64,000 nucleotides of DNA from Tepidisphaera sp. Its GTDB lineage: Bacteria; Planctomycetota; Phycisphaerae; Phycisphaerales; UBA1924. The stretch lies in NCBI GenBank assembly GCA_016124375.1, contig WGNV01000010.1, forward strand, positions 62,001 through 126,000. The letters are read 5' to 3'. This document shows, in pieces, positions 10,783 through 18,611 of this stretch. The position numbers and the translations under genes were made by a program. The notes beneath the pieces were generated by a model that did no database searches, was not told where the DNA came from, and saw only the letters and a program-made list of their open reading frames with translations. Within the stretch, counting starts at the first letter, position 1; the number at the start of each line of letters is the position of its first letter.

Positions 10783-11550
10783 TTACGCCGTGCGCCGCCG
10801 GCGCGTCAGCGCCACCCCGCCCAGCCCCAGCACCGCGGCCGCGCCCGGGGCGGGCGTGATCACCGCGATGTTGAGCCCGACGCCATCCCCCGACACCTGG
10901 TTGAAGTTGACGGTCAGCGAGTTGATCGCGTCGTTGATCTGCACGAGCGCCAGCGCCGAGTTCCAGTTGGGGCCGGCGGTGGTGGGGCCGCTGACGGCGT
11001 TCTGCAAGGAGAACGTGCCCGGGCCGCTGCTGAACTGGTTGGGCCCCCACGGGCCCCCCACGCCGAAGTCCTGCCCGAGGTACGTGCCGTTCTGGCTCAC
11101 CTGGCAGGTGGAGATCGCGCCCGGCAGGGTCTGGTCGAGGCGGCCCAGCCCGACGACGCCCAGGTACACCGAGTTGGCCGCCATGGTGGTGGGGAAGGTG
11201 TAGGTGATGCTCCAGGCCAGCGTCGGCGGGGGCGGGGCGACGAGGTTGGAGCGGGCGAAGAGCTCGACGGGCCCCCAGGTGTACGTGTTCGGCCCGGAGG
11301 TGATGGAGTCGCCCCCGAAGATGGGAGTCTGGTTGAGCCGCGCGGTGGAGAAGGAGGGCGTGACGGTGTAGTTGATCTGCACGAGCCCCACGCCCGGGAC
11401 GTTGTACGACGAGCCGTTGGGGGGCGTGCCGCCGAAGGGCGTGGGCGTCATCTGCATCCACGAGAGGGGGATGGTGGCGGCCCCGGCGCTGGGGGCGATG
11501 GCCAAAAGTGTTCCGGCAAGGAGAGCAGTGACCGCGGCGGAAGCGTTCAT
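10783..11550 (-). CDS. Secreted protein with PEP-CTERM-like C-terminal tail
   Basis: 255 residues from the ATG at 11550, where a signal peptide starts ('AAVTALLAGTLLAIAPSAGAA'); the ORF's upstream extension is dropped. The mature part is Thr/Pro/Asn-rich and beta-like, with no catalytic motif. The C-terminus 'PAPGAAAVLGLGGVALTRRRRTA' has the three parts of a PEP-CTERM-type sorting signal: a Pro motif, a hydrophobic stretch and a basic end. Such tails are normally processed by exosortase-type transpeptidases, none of which is in the window. It overlaps nothing, and is divergent from the glycosyltransferase gene. Confidence 0.85.
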   Translation of the reverse strand: MNASAAVTALLAGTLLAIAPSAGAATIPLSWMQMTPTPFGGTPPNGSSYNVPGVGLVQINYTVTPSFSTARLNQTPIFGGDSITSGPNTYTWGPVELFARSNLVAPPPPTLAWSITYTFPTTMAANSVYLGVVGLGRLDQTLPGAISTCQVSQNGTYLGQDFGVGGPWGPNQFSSGPGTFSLQNAVSGPTTAGPNWNSALALVQINDAINSLTVNFNQVSGDGVGLNIAVITPAPGAAAVLGLGGVALTRRRRTA

Positions 11551-11686
11551 GGGCGAGACTCCGATGTTTAAGGCACACCCCGCTACGCCGGACACGCGTC
11601 AGGCATTGGGGATGCTTAGAAAAGCGACATCCGGGGGCGGAACTCACGCCGCCGCGGCGTGCGGCGTTTCCGTATCCTGCAACCCC

Positions 11687-12901
11687 ATGCAGCCGCAAGC
11701 CGCTCCGAGAGTTCTCATCCTCACCGCATCCGTTGGTGCCGGGCACGTCCGCGCCGCCGAGGCCGTTGAACTCGCGCTCAAAGAAATCGACCCCGGCGCC
11801 CACGTCCGCAACGTCGACCTCATGACGTGCGCCACCGCCGTCTTCCGGCGCATGTACTCCAAGTGGTACCTCGACCTCGTCTCTCACGCCCCGCACCTGC
11901 TCGGGTATTTCTACGACCTCACCGACCGCGCCCCTTCCAACTCCACTCGCGACACCATTCGCGTGATGGTCGAGCAGGCCAATCTCGCCCGGCTCGATCC
12001 GATTCTGAACGATCCCCAGGGCTGGGACATCGTCGTCAACACACACTTCCTGCCCGCCGAGATCATCGCCCGTCGCCGTCGCAAGAAGAAACCAACAAAC
12101 GTGCCCCGAAGGTTTCGCGTTGGCGAGGGGCCCGCGTCCGCGTCTGACGTCGCCCCCCAGTTCACCGTCGTCACCGATTTCGACGCCCACGGCCTGTGGG
12201 TCAATGACCCCACCGACCACTACTTTGTGGCCACCGACGAAGCCGCCATCTCGCTGGGGCGCTGGGGCGTGCCGCGCGAGCGCATCACGATCAGCGGCAT
12301 CCCGGTGCACCCTGTATTCGCCAAACCCTTGGACGCCCGTGCCGCCCGCGCCAAGCACGACCTGCCGCAGGACAAACCCGTCATCCTCCTTCTTGCCGGC
12401 GGCTTCGGCGTCGGCCCCGTGGAGACGCTCTTCGATGCCGCCATGCATGTCAAAAGGCCGATTCACCTGGCCGTGGTCTGCGGCAAAAACGACGACCTCA
12501 AGGCGCGCCTCCAACGGGCTGCCAAAGCCGCCCCCCACACAAGCACCATCATCGGTTTCACTCGCGAGATGGACGAACTGATGGCGGCCGCCACTCTCGT
12601 CGTCTCCAAACCCGGGGGCCTGACCACCAGCGAGATCCTCGCGCGCGGGGCGGCGATGGCGATCGTCAATCCCATCCCCGGCCAGGAATCTCGCAACAGT
12701 GATTATCTCTTGGAAAACACCGCGGCGATCAAGATCAACTCGGCCGCCGTCCTCCCCCACAAGCTCAATCAACTCCTCGCAAACGAATCACGCCTCGCGG
12801 CCCTGCGCCAGAACGCGAAAGCCCTCGGCCGCCCCCGCGCCGCCTACGACGTGGCCAGGGCGGTGCTTGCGGCGGCCGGGGCGAGCGGGCGCGACGCCTA
12901 G
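11687..12901 (+). CDS. MGDG synthase / UgtP-type glycosyltransferase (GT28 family)
   Basis: 404 residues from the ATG at 11687; upstream ORF sequence overlaps the divergent gene and was rejected. The N-terminal MGDG-synthase domain starts 'RVLILTASVGAGHVRAAEAVE', with the Gly-rich, His-containing acceptor loop. The C-terminal UDP-sugar half has 'ILLLAGGFGVGPVE', 'TRE MDELMAAATLVVSKPGGLTTSE' and 'NPIPGQE', matching the GT28 donor site. The family moves glucose or galactose onto diacylglycerol at the inner membrane. A basic stretch 'RRRRKKKPTNVPRRF' before 'FTVVTDFDAHGLWV' looks like an extra loop. The sugar and acceptor cannot be read from sequence. Confidence 0.9.
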   Translation: MQPQAAPRVLILTASVGAGHVRAAEAVELALKEIDPGAHVRNVDLMTCATAVFRRMYSKWYLDLVSHAPHLLGYFYDLTDRAPSNSTRDTIRVMVEQANLARLDPILNDPQGWDIVVNTHFLPAEIIARRRRKKKPTNVPRRFRVGEGPASASDVAPQFTVVTDFDAHGLWVNDPTDHYFVATDEAAISLGRWGVPRERITISGIPVHPVFAKPLDARAARAKHDLPQDKPVILLLAGGFGVGPVETLFDAAMHVKRPIHLAVVCGKNDDLKARLQRAAKAAPHTSTIIGFTREMDELMAAATLVVSKPGGLTTSEILARGAAMAIVNPIPGQESRNSDYLLENTAAIKINSAAVLPHKLNQLLANESRLAALRQNAKALGRPRAAYDVARAVLAAAGASGRDA

Positions 12902-13374
12902 AGCTTCGCGACCTTGATAAGCGCGAAAATGAAAAGCGGCACGCCAACGCCGATCAACATGTAGATCACCGGTGCGCGGCTGGTCTCCTTGATGAGATAG
13001 GCCTTGTCGGGGTAGTTCGGGCTCACAAACGCCTGCACCTTCGCTCCCACCGGAAACGCCACGAGCTCTGTCTCCGCGTGCCCCGCGGTCGGGTAGTTGC
13101 GCGGCGTCTTGATCGGACGCATCATCGTCCCCTCGTAGCTTGTGCCGTCGAGCTCGTAGGTGAACTTCACCCGCGGCTCATAGATGTAGCTGGTGATTCC
13201 TCCGGCGTCGTCGCCCGTCAGGTCGCGCACCTCAAAGACACCCGCGGCGGTGATCGTCGCCTGCACGGGGCGGGCTCCGGAGAGCAGCCGCCACTGCATG
13301 TAGAACTCGGAGACGCCCATGGCGAGCATGAGCAGGCTGATGACCCCAAAGACCACAATGAGCGTCATTTTCAT
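12898..13374 (-). CDS. DUF3592-like membrane protein
   Basis: 158 residues. An N-terminal TM segment ('TLIVVFGVISLLMLAMGV') and a C-terminal one ('VIYMLIGVGVPLFIFALI') flank a beta-rich domain with 'PVQATITAAGV', 'VKFTYELDGTSYEGT' and 'VQAFVSPNYPDKAYL', the typical DUF3592 pattern. Function unknown. Its stop codon shares the palindrome CTAG with the stop of the convergent glycosyltransferase gene, a four-base overlap, so there is no room for a terminator between the two. Confidence 0.85.
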   Translation of the reverse strand: MKMTLIVVFGVISLLMLAMGVSEFYMQWRLLSGARPVQATITAAGVFEVRDLTGDDAGGITSYIYEPRVKFTYELDGTSYEGTMMRPIKTPRNYPTAGHAETELVAFPVGAKVQAFVSPNYPDKAYLIKETSRAPVIYMLIGVGVPLFIFALIKVAKL

Positions 13375-13821
13375 GGGAGGCTCCGATCGTCCGGGGAATA
13401 CGCGGAATCTCGCGGGCTGCGGGGCGGCTGGTCAATGACGGTGCGGACGCACGGCGAGGAGTCTACCAACCGACACCCCTGCACGAGAAGCAAAGCACCG
13501 AGTCACTTGAGATCGAAACGTCATTACGCCAGCCGGACGATTGGTGGGAGAGACTGACAAGCCGCGAGTGCTCGAGCGAGCGGACCGGAATGCCGCTGTG
13601 GACCAAGCTCCCCAAAGTGTGGTGCAGATTTCGCAGGAGCTTTACCTAGTCTGGTGTCCGGGAGTTGGTGCTTCAACCGTGAAGCCCGGCAGAGCAAAGA
13701 CTTCGGTGGCACGATCCGAAAGCCACCCGCGATTTGTCGCACGACCGAGGGTGCCGCGAACACGAATGGGCCGAGCGACCATTGAGGCCGCTCGGCCCGG
13801 GGGACTCATGCTCCCGAGGCG
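13375..13821. other. Intergenic stretch without a convincing gene
   Basis: About 447 bp. ORFs here are Arg/Pro-rich shadows, one of which runs antisense through the Cys-rich gene. The right end has a candidate hairpin (13768-13798). I see nothing else I can support. Confidence 0.5.
13768..13798 (-). terminator. Candidate hairpin downstream of Cys-rich gene
   Basis: GGGCCGAGCG pairs perfectly with CGCTCGGCCC over an 11-base loop, 24 bp after the stop of the Cys-rich gene on the minus strand. No clear T-run follows, so intrinsic termination is only possible, not shown. Confidence 0.4.
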
Positions 13822-14052
13822 TTACTTACCGCAGCACGAGCTGCCGCAGCAGCCCTGCCCGCAGCAGGAGCCGTTGCAGGACGAGCATCCGTCGTCACAG
13901 CATGCCGCTCCGCAGGAGGAGCAGGTCGCGCTGCAGCAACTCTGGCACGGCGCTGCGCAGGCGGAAGGCGCCTTCGCGGCGGTGGGAGCGAGGGAAGAGA
14001 CGCCGGGCATCATTGCCGCGAGGACCGCGGCTTTGAGCATCATCGAAATCAT
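13822..14052 (-). CDS. Small Cys-rich secreted protein (possible metal-binding)
   Basis: 76 residues from the ATG at 14052, with GGAG eight bases upstream. The N-terminus is a signal peptide ('MLKAAVLAAMMPGVSSLAPTAAKA'). The remaining ~48 residues contain 16 Cys, many as CC pairs or C-x2-C ('CQSCCSATCSSC', 'GQGCCGSSCCGK'), with only a few acidic residues. The density is metallothionein-like, but an exported protein of this kind would more likely be disulfide-rich or bind metal in the periplasm. The neighbouring gene upstream on the same strand (gap 138 bp) also encodes a secreted Cys-rich protein. Confidence 0.75.
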   Translation of the reverse strand: MISMMLKAAVLAAMMPGVSSLAPTAAKAPSACAAPCQSCCSATCSSCGAACCDDGCSSCNGSCCGQGCCGSSCCGK

Positions 14053-14190
14053 GATGAATTCTCCAAACTTGGTGAATTGATAGAGATACGGTCGCGATGC
14101 GGCACAACGGCCGACGCGCCACAGTCAGAACTGACCCCGGCCACCTCGAGTCGGCGGCAACGGAGAGCTTCACAAATCGTGCTCTGACTA

Positions 14191-14676
14191 CTAGGTGGTG
14201 CGGATGCAGAGCAGAGCGCGCCTGGTTCTATTGGAACTATCCCAAGGCCCCGCGCGGGCGTGCATCATCGTGCCCGTCGGGTTTTCAAACGCCGTTGGGA
14301 TCGGAGTGAGCCAAGCCGGGACAGCAATCGCCGCGCTTGCGAGCTTCGGGATCGAGGGCTTGGACAAGTCGGGCCTGATGAGAATCGGCCCGGTCCGGAT
14401 GAGTACGCATGTGAGCGGGCCGCAGCATGATTTGCCGGCCGAAAGTCCGATCGGAGCGGACGAATCACAACAGTTGTCGGGACGACCCGACGTTGCCGTC
14501 GCGCTAGACCCAAGGACGCAGCGTGCGCAGCCGCCCGAGCAGGAGTCGGTCGAATCGCTCAAGCAGCAGTTCATTTCAGGTGAGACGCGCTGGGCAGCCG
14601 AGCGGCAGCCCGCATAGCTCCAGCCTAAATAGGGCTGAAGCACGATCGCGAGGATGAGAACGAGAATGCGAATCAT
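14191..14676 (-). CDS. Secreted Cys-rich protein, unknown function
   Basis: 161 residues from the ATG at 14676, which begins a signal peptide ('MIRILVLILAIVLQPYLGWSYAGC'); the ORF's start 15 bases earlier is possible. The first ~90 mature residues have Cys pairs ('MNCCLSD', 'SCSGGCARC', 'DNCCDSS', 'SCCGPLTC'). The second half is Pro/Ile-rich without Cys until near the end ('RRALLCIRTT'). I do not recognise the family. It is the first gene of a probable two-gene unit with the smaller Cys-rich protein and is divergent from the M28 peptidase gene. The shared high Cys content suggests metal or redox stress, as an inference. Confidence 0.65.
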   Translation of the reverse strand: MIRILVLILAIVLQPYLGWSYAGCRSAAQRVSPEMNCCLSDSTDSCSGGCARCVLGSSATATSGRPDNCCDSSAPIGLSAGKSCCGPLTCVLIRTGPILIRPDLSKPSIPKLASAAIAVPAWLTPIPTAFENPTGTMMHARAGPWDSSNRTRRALLCIRTT

Positions 14677-14869
14677 GGCATCGACCGTCAAGGGATGATA
14701 CGGGGGCCGTGGAGCGGGTGATTCGGGCTGCGCTGAGATATCGGAATGAGTTGTGCCCTGATCGAACTTGAACGCTGGGTCATTCGCGGGTTGTACTGGC
14801 CCGCTCCATTACCGGATACCCTACGTCCGAGAGTAACGGCAAGGTTCGGAAAGTGTGAGGAGATTCGAC

Positions 14870-16207
14870 ATGCGCGGCATCGCTTGGATACGACCAGTCA
14901 TGGCCCTCGTTGCGTGTACGCCCATTTCAACGGCCCAGCCGCACTACAGCTCCCTCGCCTCCACCATTTCTTCCGAGCGAGTTTCCGCCACCATCCACAC
15001 CTTGGCCGCTTTCGGCACCCGCCACACGCTCTCCGACCCCGCCTCGACCACGCGCGGCATCGGGGCCGCTCGTGCGTGGATCAAGTCGCAGCTTGACGGC
15101 ATGGGGCCGAACATGGCGGCACGTTTCGAGGAGTTTGACGCCCCGAAGCTGCCGCGGATTCCGAACGGGGCGAAGCTGGTCAACGTCGTCGGTGTCGTTC
15201 GCGGCACCTCAACCCCCGACGACATCGTGTACGTGCTCGCGCACTACGACAGCATGTGCGCGGATGTAATGGACTCCAAGAGCGATGCGCCGGGGGCGAA
15301 CGACGACGCGTCGGGCGTCGCCGCCGCGCTCGAGGTTGCCCGTGTCGTCGCCGCCCATCCGCTCAAGTGCACCCTCGTCGTCGTCTTCACTGCCGGCGAA
15401 GAACAAGGCCTCGTCGGCGCGACCTATCGCGCCAACCAAGCCGCCGCCAACCACGAGTTCATCCGGGGCGTTCTTAATAACGACATCATCGGCGACCCGA
15501 CTTCACCCCACGCTGGCGCTTCGCCGCACGGCGGCTCGACCCCGCGCCTCGTCCGCGTGCTCTCCGAAGGCCTGCCCCGCGACGCCAGCGCCGAAGCGCT
15601 CGCCAAAATCCGCCTCACCAGCGCCGAGAACGACAGTCAAAGCCGCCAGCTCGCCCGTTACATCGCTTTCGTCGCCCGCGAAGAACGCACCGCCGTGCAG
15701 CCGATGCTCGTCTTCCGCCCAGATCGCTTCCTGCGAGGCGGCGACCACCAGCCATTCCTCGATAATCACTTCCCCGCCGTCCGATTTGCTCAGGTTGACG
15801 AGGACTACACCCGCGAGCACGCCAATGTAACAACCAAGGACGGCAAGCCCTACGGCGACGTCCCCGACTATGTTGACTTCGCCTACGTTGCCGATGTCGC
15901 TCGCCTCAACCTCGCCACCGCCGCCTGGCTTGCCAACGCTCCGCGCGCCCCGGCCAACGCCCGAATCGTCACCGCCAAGCTCGACATTGACACCACCATC
16001 CGCTGGGACGCCTCGCCCGGCGCCGCCTCCTACGAAGTCGTGTGGCGCGACACTACCGCGCCCGACTGGCAAGAGTCCCAAGGCACCGCCGCCGTCACCG
16101 AAGTAACACTTCCCATCAATAAGGACAACTTCTTCTTCGGCGTGCGCGCCGTCGGCGGCGACGGACTTCGCAGTCCCGTCACCTTCTGCGGCGCCGCCAA
16201 GGAGTGA
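14870..16207 (+). CDS. Secreted M28 family zinc metallopeptidase
   Basis: 445 residues from the ATG at 14870 (GAGGAG upstream; the GTG at 14855 overlaps that site). A signal peptide is followed by the M28 domain. Its zinc ligands are visible: His/Asp in 'AHYDSM', the bridging Asp in 'PGANDDASGVAA', the catalytic Glu pair in 'TAGEEQGL', an Asp in 'NNDIIGD', and late His residues in 'GDHQPFLDNHFPA'. The last ~90 residues resemble a fibronectin-III module ('TIRWDASPGAASYEVVWRD'). The family has aminopeptidase or carboxypeptidase activity in the periplasm or outside the cell. The exact specificity is not readable. Confidence 0.92.
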   Translation: MRGIAWIRPVMALVACTPISTAQPHYSSLASTISSERVSATIHTLAAFGTRHTLSDPASTTRGIGAARAWIKSQLDGMGPNMAARFEEFDAPKLPRIPNGAKLVNVVGVVRGTSTPDDIVYVLAHYDSMCADVMDSKSDAPGANDDASGVAAALEVARVVAAHPLKCTLVVVFTAGEEQGLVGATYRANQAAANHEFIRGVLNNDIIGDPTSPHAGASPHGGSTPRLVRVLSEGLPRDASAEALAKIRLTSAENDSQSRQLARYIAFVAREERTAVQPMLVFRPDRFLRGGDHQPFLDNHFPAVRFAQVDEDYTREHANVTTKDGKPYGDVPDYVDFAYVADVARLNLATAAWLANAPRAPANARIVTAKLDIDTTIRWDASPGAASYEVVWRDTTAPDWQESQGTAAVTEVTLPINKDNFFFGVRAVGGDGLRSPVTFCGAAKE

Positions 16208-16268
16208 CCACGCCCTCGCGGCCCAACCCGGCAGGTGCCCCGCCGCGCATCACCCTCGCCCCGCCTTC

Positions 16269-17456
16269 TCACACCAGTATGGCTTCGGCCGCCGGCTGGG
16301 GCTTGTCGCCCGTCCGCTCGCACAAGAATCGCTCCGCCAGTCTGGCCACTTCCCGCGGCTGCTCCAGCACCAGCGAGTGCCCGCACCTCGGCAGCGTCAC
16401 CAGCTTCGCCTTCGGCAGCTGTGCCGCGAGCTTGTACCCCATCGATACCGGCAGCACCTCGTCGCACTCGCCCCACACGATCAGCGTTCGGGGCGACACG
16501 TGCGAATACCCCGCCACGATCGGTTCGATCTTGTCCCAGCGTGGGCGACCTTTTTCGTGCGGCACCGCCTGGTGCAGCATTGCCTGCATCGCCAGGCGGC
16601 TGGGCGTGTGGGTGAGCACGCGCAGCTTGTGGTCGGCCTCGCGCCGCATCACCGGCGCGTCCGGCCCGCAGCCACTGAGCAGCGCCGAGGCCAGGTTCTC
16701 TCGCAGAGTTCCCAGCCCTCGCGCTGACCAAATCTTGATGTTCGAAACGCGTCGCAGCCGCGTGAGGTCCGGGTTTTCCTTGTTCACCGCCACGTCCAGC
16801 GGCGCCAGCAGCAGCATGGAGTCCACACGCTCCAGCACGTCCGCAAACTCCTGGCGCAGCGCCGCCGCCGCGAACATGCGGATGACCACCGCCCCGCCAA
16901 GCGAGTGAGCTACGAGGCGCACGCGGGGCGAATCCTTGCGTGTTCGCAGGTGCGATCTCAGGGCGGCGAGCACCCGCCTCGCCAGCGCCCCGGGGGCATA
17001 CAGGGCCCGATTCCGGCGCGTGGGCCGTGGCTTGTCGCTGTCGCCGCAGCCCGGCAGATCGATCAACAGCACGTTGCGCCCCTGCTCGGCCATCGCGCCG
17101 GCGAGGTACCGCCACATGGTGCGATCGGTGAATACGCCGTGAACACACACGATTACTTCGCCCTGCCGCTCGCCGATCTCCTGAGTCGCGATTCGCACCA
17201 GGGGCGAAAGGCCGCCTCCCGTGATGGTCGTCGTCAGGTGTTGTGGGGCGGTCTCAAAGGCCCGCACTAGCGAGGCGAAGGGCTCGAGCGTCCGCTCATC
17301 CGAAAGTCGCCTTTCATACACCCCGCCGCGCCGCGCTCCCAGCAGCTGCGCCCCCAGCGACCACACGCCCTGCCTTACGCGTGCGGCTACCTCCGGCACA
17401 CCGGACCGCGCCGGGCCGAGACTGATCCGCCGAGTTTCCGCCACAAATCGGCCCAT
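16269..17456 (-). CDS. Alpha/beta hydrolase fold protein
   Basis: 395 residues. The alpha/beta hydrolase domain begins near residue 98 after an N-terminal extension: oxyanion motif 'VIVCVHGVFTDRTMW', 'DLPGCGDSDKP', nucleophile elbow 'LVAHSLGGAVV', acid region 'LIVWGECDEVLPV' and catalytic His in 'PRCGHSLVLEQP'. The long N-terminal ~95 residues have no recognised domain. Substrate unknown (esterase, lipase or haloperoxidase-like are all possible). It converges on the M28 gene with a 61-bp gap. Confidence 0.88.
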   Translation of the reverse strand: MGRFVAETRRISLGPARSGVPEVAARVRQGVWSLGAQLLGARRGGVYERRLSDERTLEPFASLVRAFETAPQHLTTTITGGGLSPLVRIATQEIGERQGEVIVCVHGVFTDRTMWRYLAGAMAEQGRNVLLIDLPGCGDSDKPRPTRRNRALYAPGALARRVLAALRSHLRTRKDSPRVRLVAHSLGGAVVIRMFAAAALRQEFADVLERVDSMLLLAPLDVAVNKENPDLTRLRRVSNIKIWSARGLGTLRENLASALLSGCGPDAPVMRREADHKLRVLTHTPSRLAMQAMLHQAVPHEKGRPRWDKIEPIVAGYSHVSPRTLIVWGECDEVLPVSMGYKLAAQLPKAKLVTLPRCGHSLVLEQPREVARLAERFLCERTGDKPQPAAEAILV

Positions 17457-17610
17457 GCGCGGCAGAGCGTACTAGCCGCCCTGCCCGGCTTGGGCCCGAC
17501 ATGACAAACTTCGCGCAAGTTGAATGGGACGCACGCAAAGGCGACACGGGCCACGCGTCCTTGCATGGCCCGTGCGAAAAACTTGTTGGTTGTGGCTGCG
17601 GGGCGAGATC

Positions 17611-18192
17611 TCACGCCACCAGGTTGGTGGCGGCCTCGATCGATTCGACCACCTGGCGCACCTGGAAGGGCTTCTTAAGGAAGACGTCAAAGCCCTGCGA
17701 GCGGAGGCCCTGGGCCTGCCCGTCGGTCAGCTTGCCGCTCATCGCGACGATCTTGGTGAACTGCAGTTGCTCGTTCTTCCGCACGCTCTCGGCAAACGCG
17801 CGGCTGTCGGCGTCGCCACCCAGGTGCAGGTCCAGCAGCAAGACGTGCGGCTTGAACTTCTCGCACTCCATCCCCGCCTTGAACGCGCTCGTCGCCGTGC
17901 GAACGTCGTAGCTGGTCTGCTCGGTCAGGATGCGCTCCAGCGTGTCGACGACCTCTCGCTCGCCGTCCACGATCAGCACCCGGGTTCGGCCGGAGTTCAG
18001 CCCCTCCAGCGGAATCCCGTGCGCCCGCATGAACTTCATGAGTTCCGAGGCGGGGATGCGCCGATCGCGGCTGCCCGGGATTCGGTACCCCTTGAGGGAT
18101 CCCGAGTCGAACCACTTGGAGACCGTCCGGGGCGCGACGTTGCAGATCTTCGCAACTTCGCCCGTGGTCAGCACTTCTTTATCGAATGGCAT
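17611..18192 (-). CDS. Orphan response regulator: excisionase/MerR-type HTH fused to receiver domain
   Basis: 193 residues. The N-terminal ~65 residues are a small winged helix-turn-helix of the excisionase type ('LTTGEVAKICNVAPRTVSKWFDSGSLKGYRIPGSRDRRIP'). A receiver domain follows: 'RVLIVDGEREVVDTLERIL', phospho-acceptor Asp in 'VLLLDLHLGG', Thr/Ser position in 'IVAMSG' and Lys in 'FLKKPFQV'. The acidic pair usually found after the first strand is 'DG' instead of 'DD'. The domain order (DNA-binding first) is reversed relative to most response regulators. No kinase is adjacent; the nearest is the hybrid kinase 31 kb away. Confidence 0.9.
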   Translation of the reverse strand: MPFDKEVLTTGEVAKICNVAPRTVSKWFDSGSLKGYRIPGSRDRRIPASELMKFMRAHGIPLEGLNSGRTRVLIVDGEREVVDTLERILTEQTSYDVRTATSAFKAGMECEKFKPHVLLLDLHLGGDADSRAFAESVRKNEQLQFTKIVAMSGKLTDGQAQGLRSQGFDVFLKKPFQVRQVVESIEAATNLVA

Positions 18193-18611
18193 AGGCGCAC
18201 CTCAGGGGAACACACAACGTCGCGCACGCCCGGTGCTCCACCGGACAGGCCGACGCCCGCCATTCGATCGGTCCCCGCACGCTTCATGATGAGCCGAGTA
18301 TGTCGGGACGCGAAAAGATCGCTTTTTAGGACTTTGCACGCACGCGGTCGCCCTCCCCCCAACCTCCCGACCCCCGGGTTTTTTGCAGGCCGGATAACCT
18401 CCCGAAACCGCCAGCCGGCCAGTTGACGCCTTCGCCTCCGGTCCGGTACAGTGTTCGCCTTGGTCCGGGCGGCATCTGTGAGGGGGGCGATCCTCCTTAG
18501 TAGCCGCGCCGGGTGCTGCCTCGTTGCAGGCGACAAGGTTGTGGTTCGGGCTTCTCGGCCCTGCAGCAGGCGGGGCCCGGGGTTCGTAGTTTCTGGCGAT
18601 AGGAGTCGATT
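18193..18611. other. Divergent intergenic region, 419 bp
   Basis: Lies between the HTH-REC gene (minus) and the HEAT-like gene (plus), so both promoters should be here. The left end holds a TGAGGTG-like ribosome site for the regulator and the right end AGGAG before the GTG at 18612. No reliable promoter boxes, hairpin or gene seen; ORFs crossing it are basic shadows. Confidence 0.5.

Noticed and set aside
10283-12772. 829-aa minus-strand ORF across three genes
   Set aside because: It runs antisense to two plus-strand genes and out of frame through the PEP-CTERM gene, with no recognisable domain.
13541-14080. Plus-strand ORF of 179 aa, Gln/Glu-rich at its end
   Set aside because: Its Gln/Glu-rich part is the antisense of the Cys codons in the small secreted protein, which has a signal peptide and ribosome site.
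15505-15540. CGCTGGCGCTTCG in the M28 peptidase, similar to the inverse of the 40-bp repeat core
   Set aside because: Only about 13 bases match and the protein is not visibly longer here than relatives, so I do not call it a repeat insertion.
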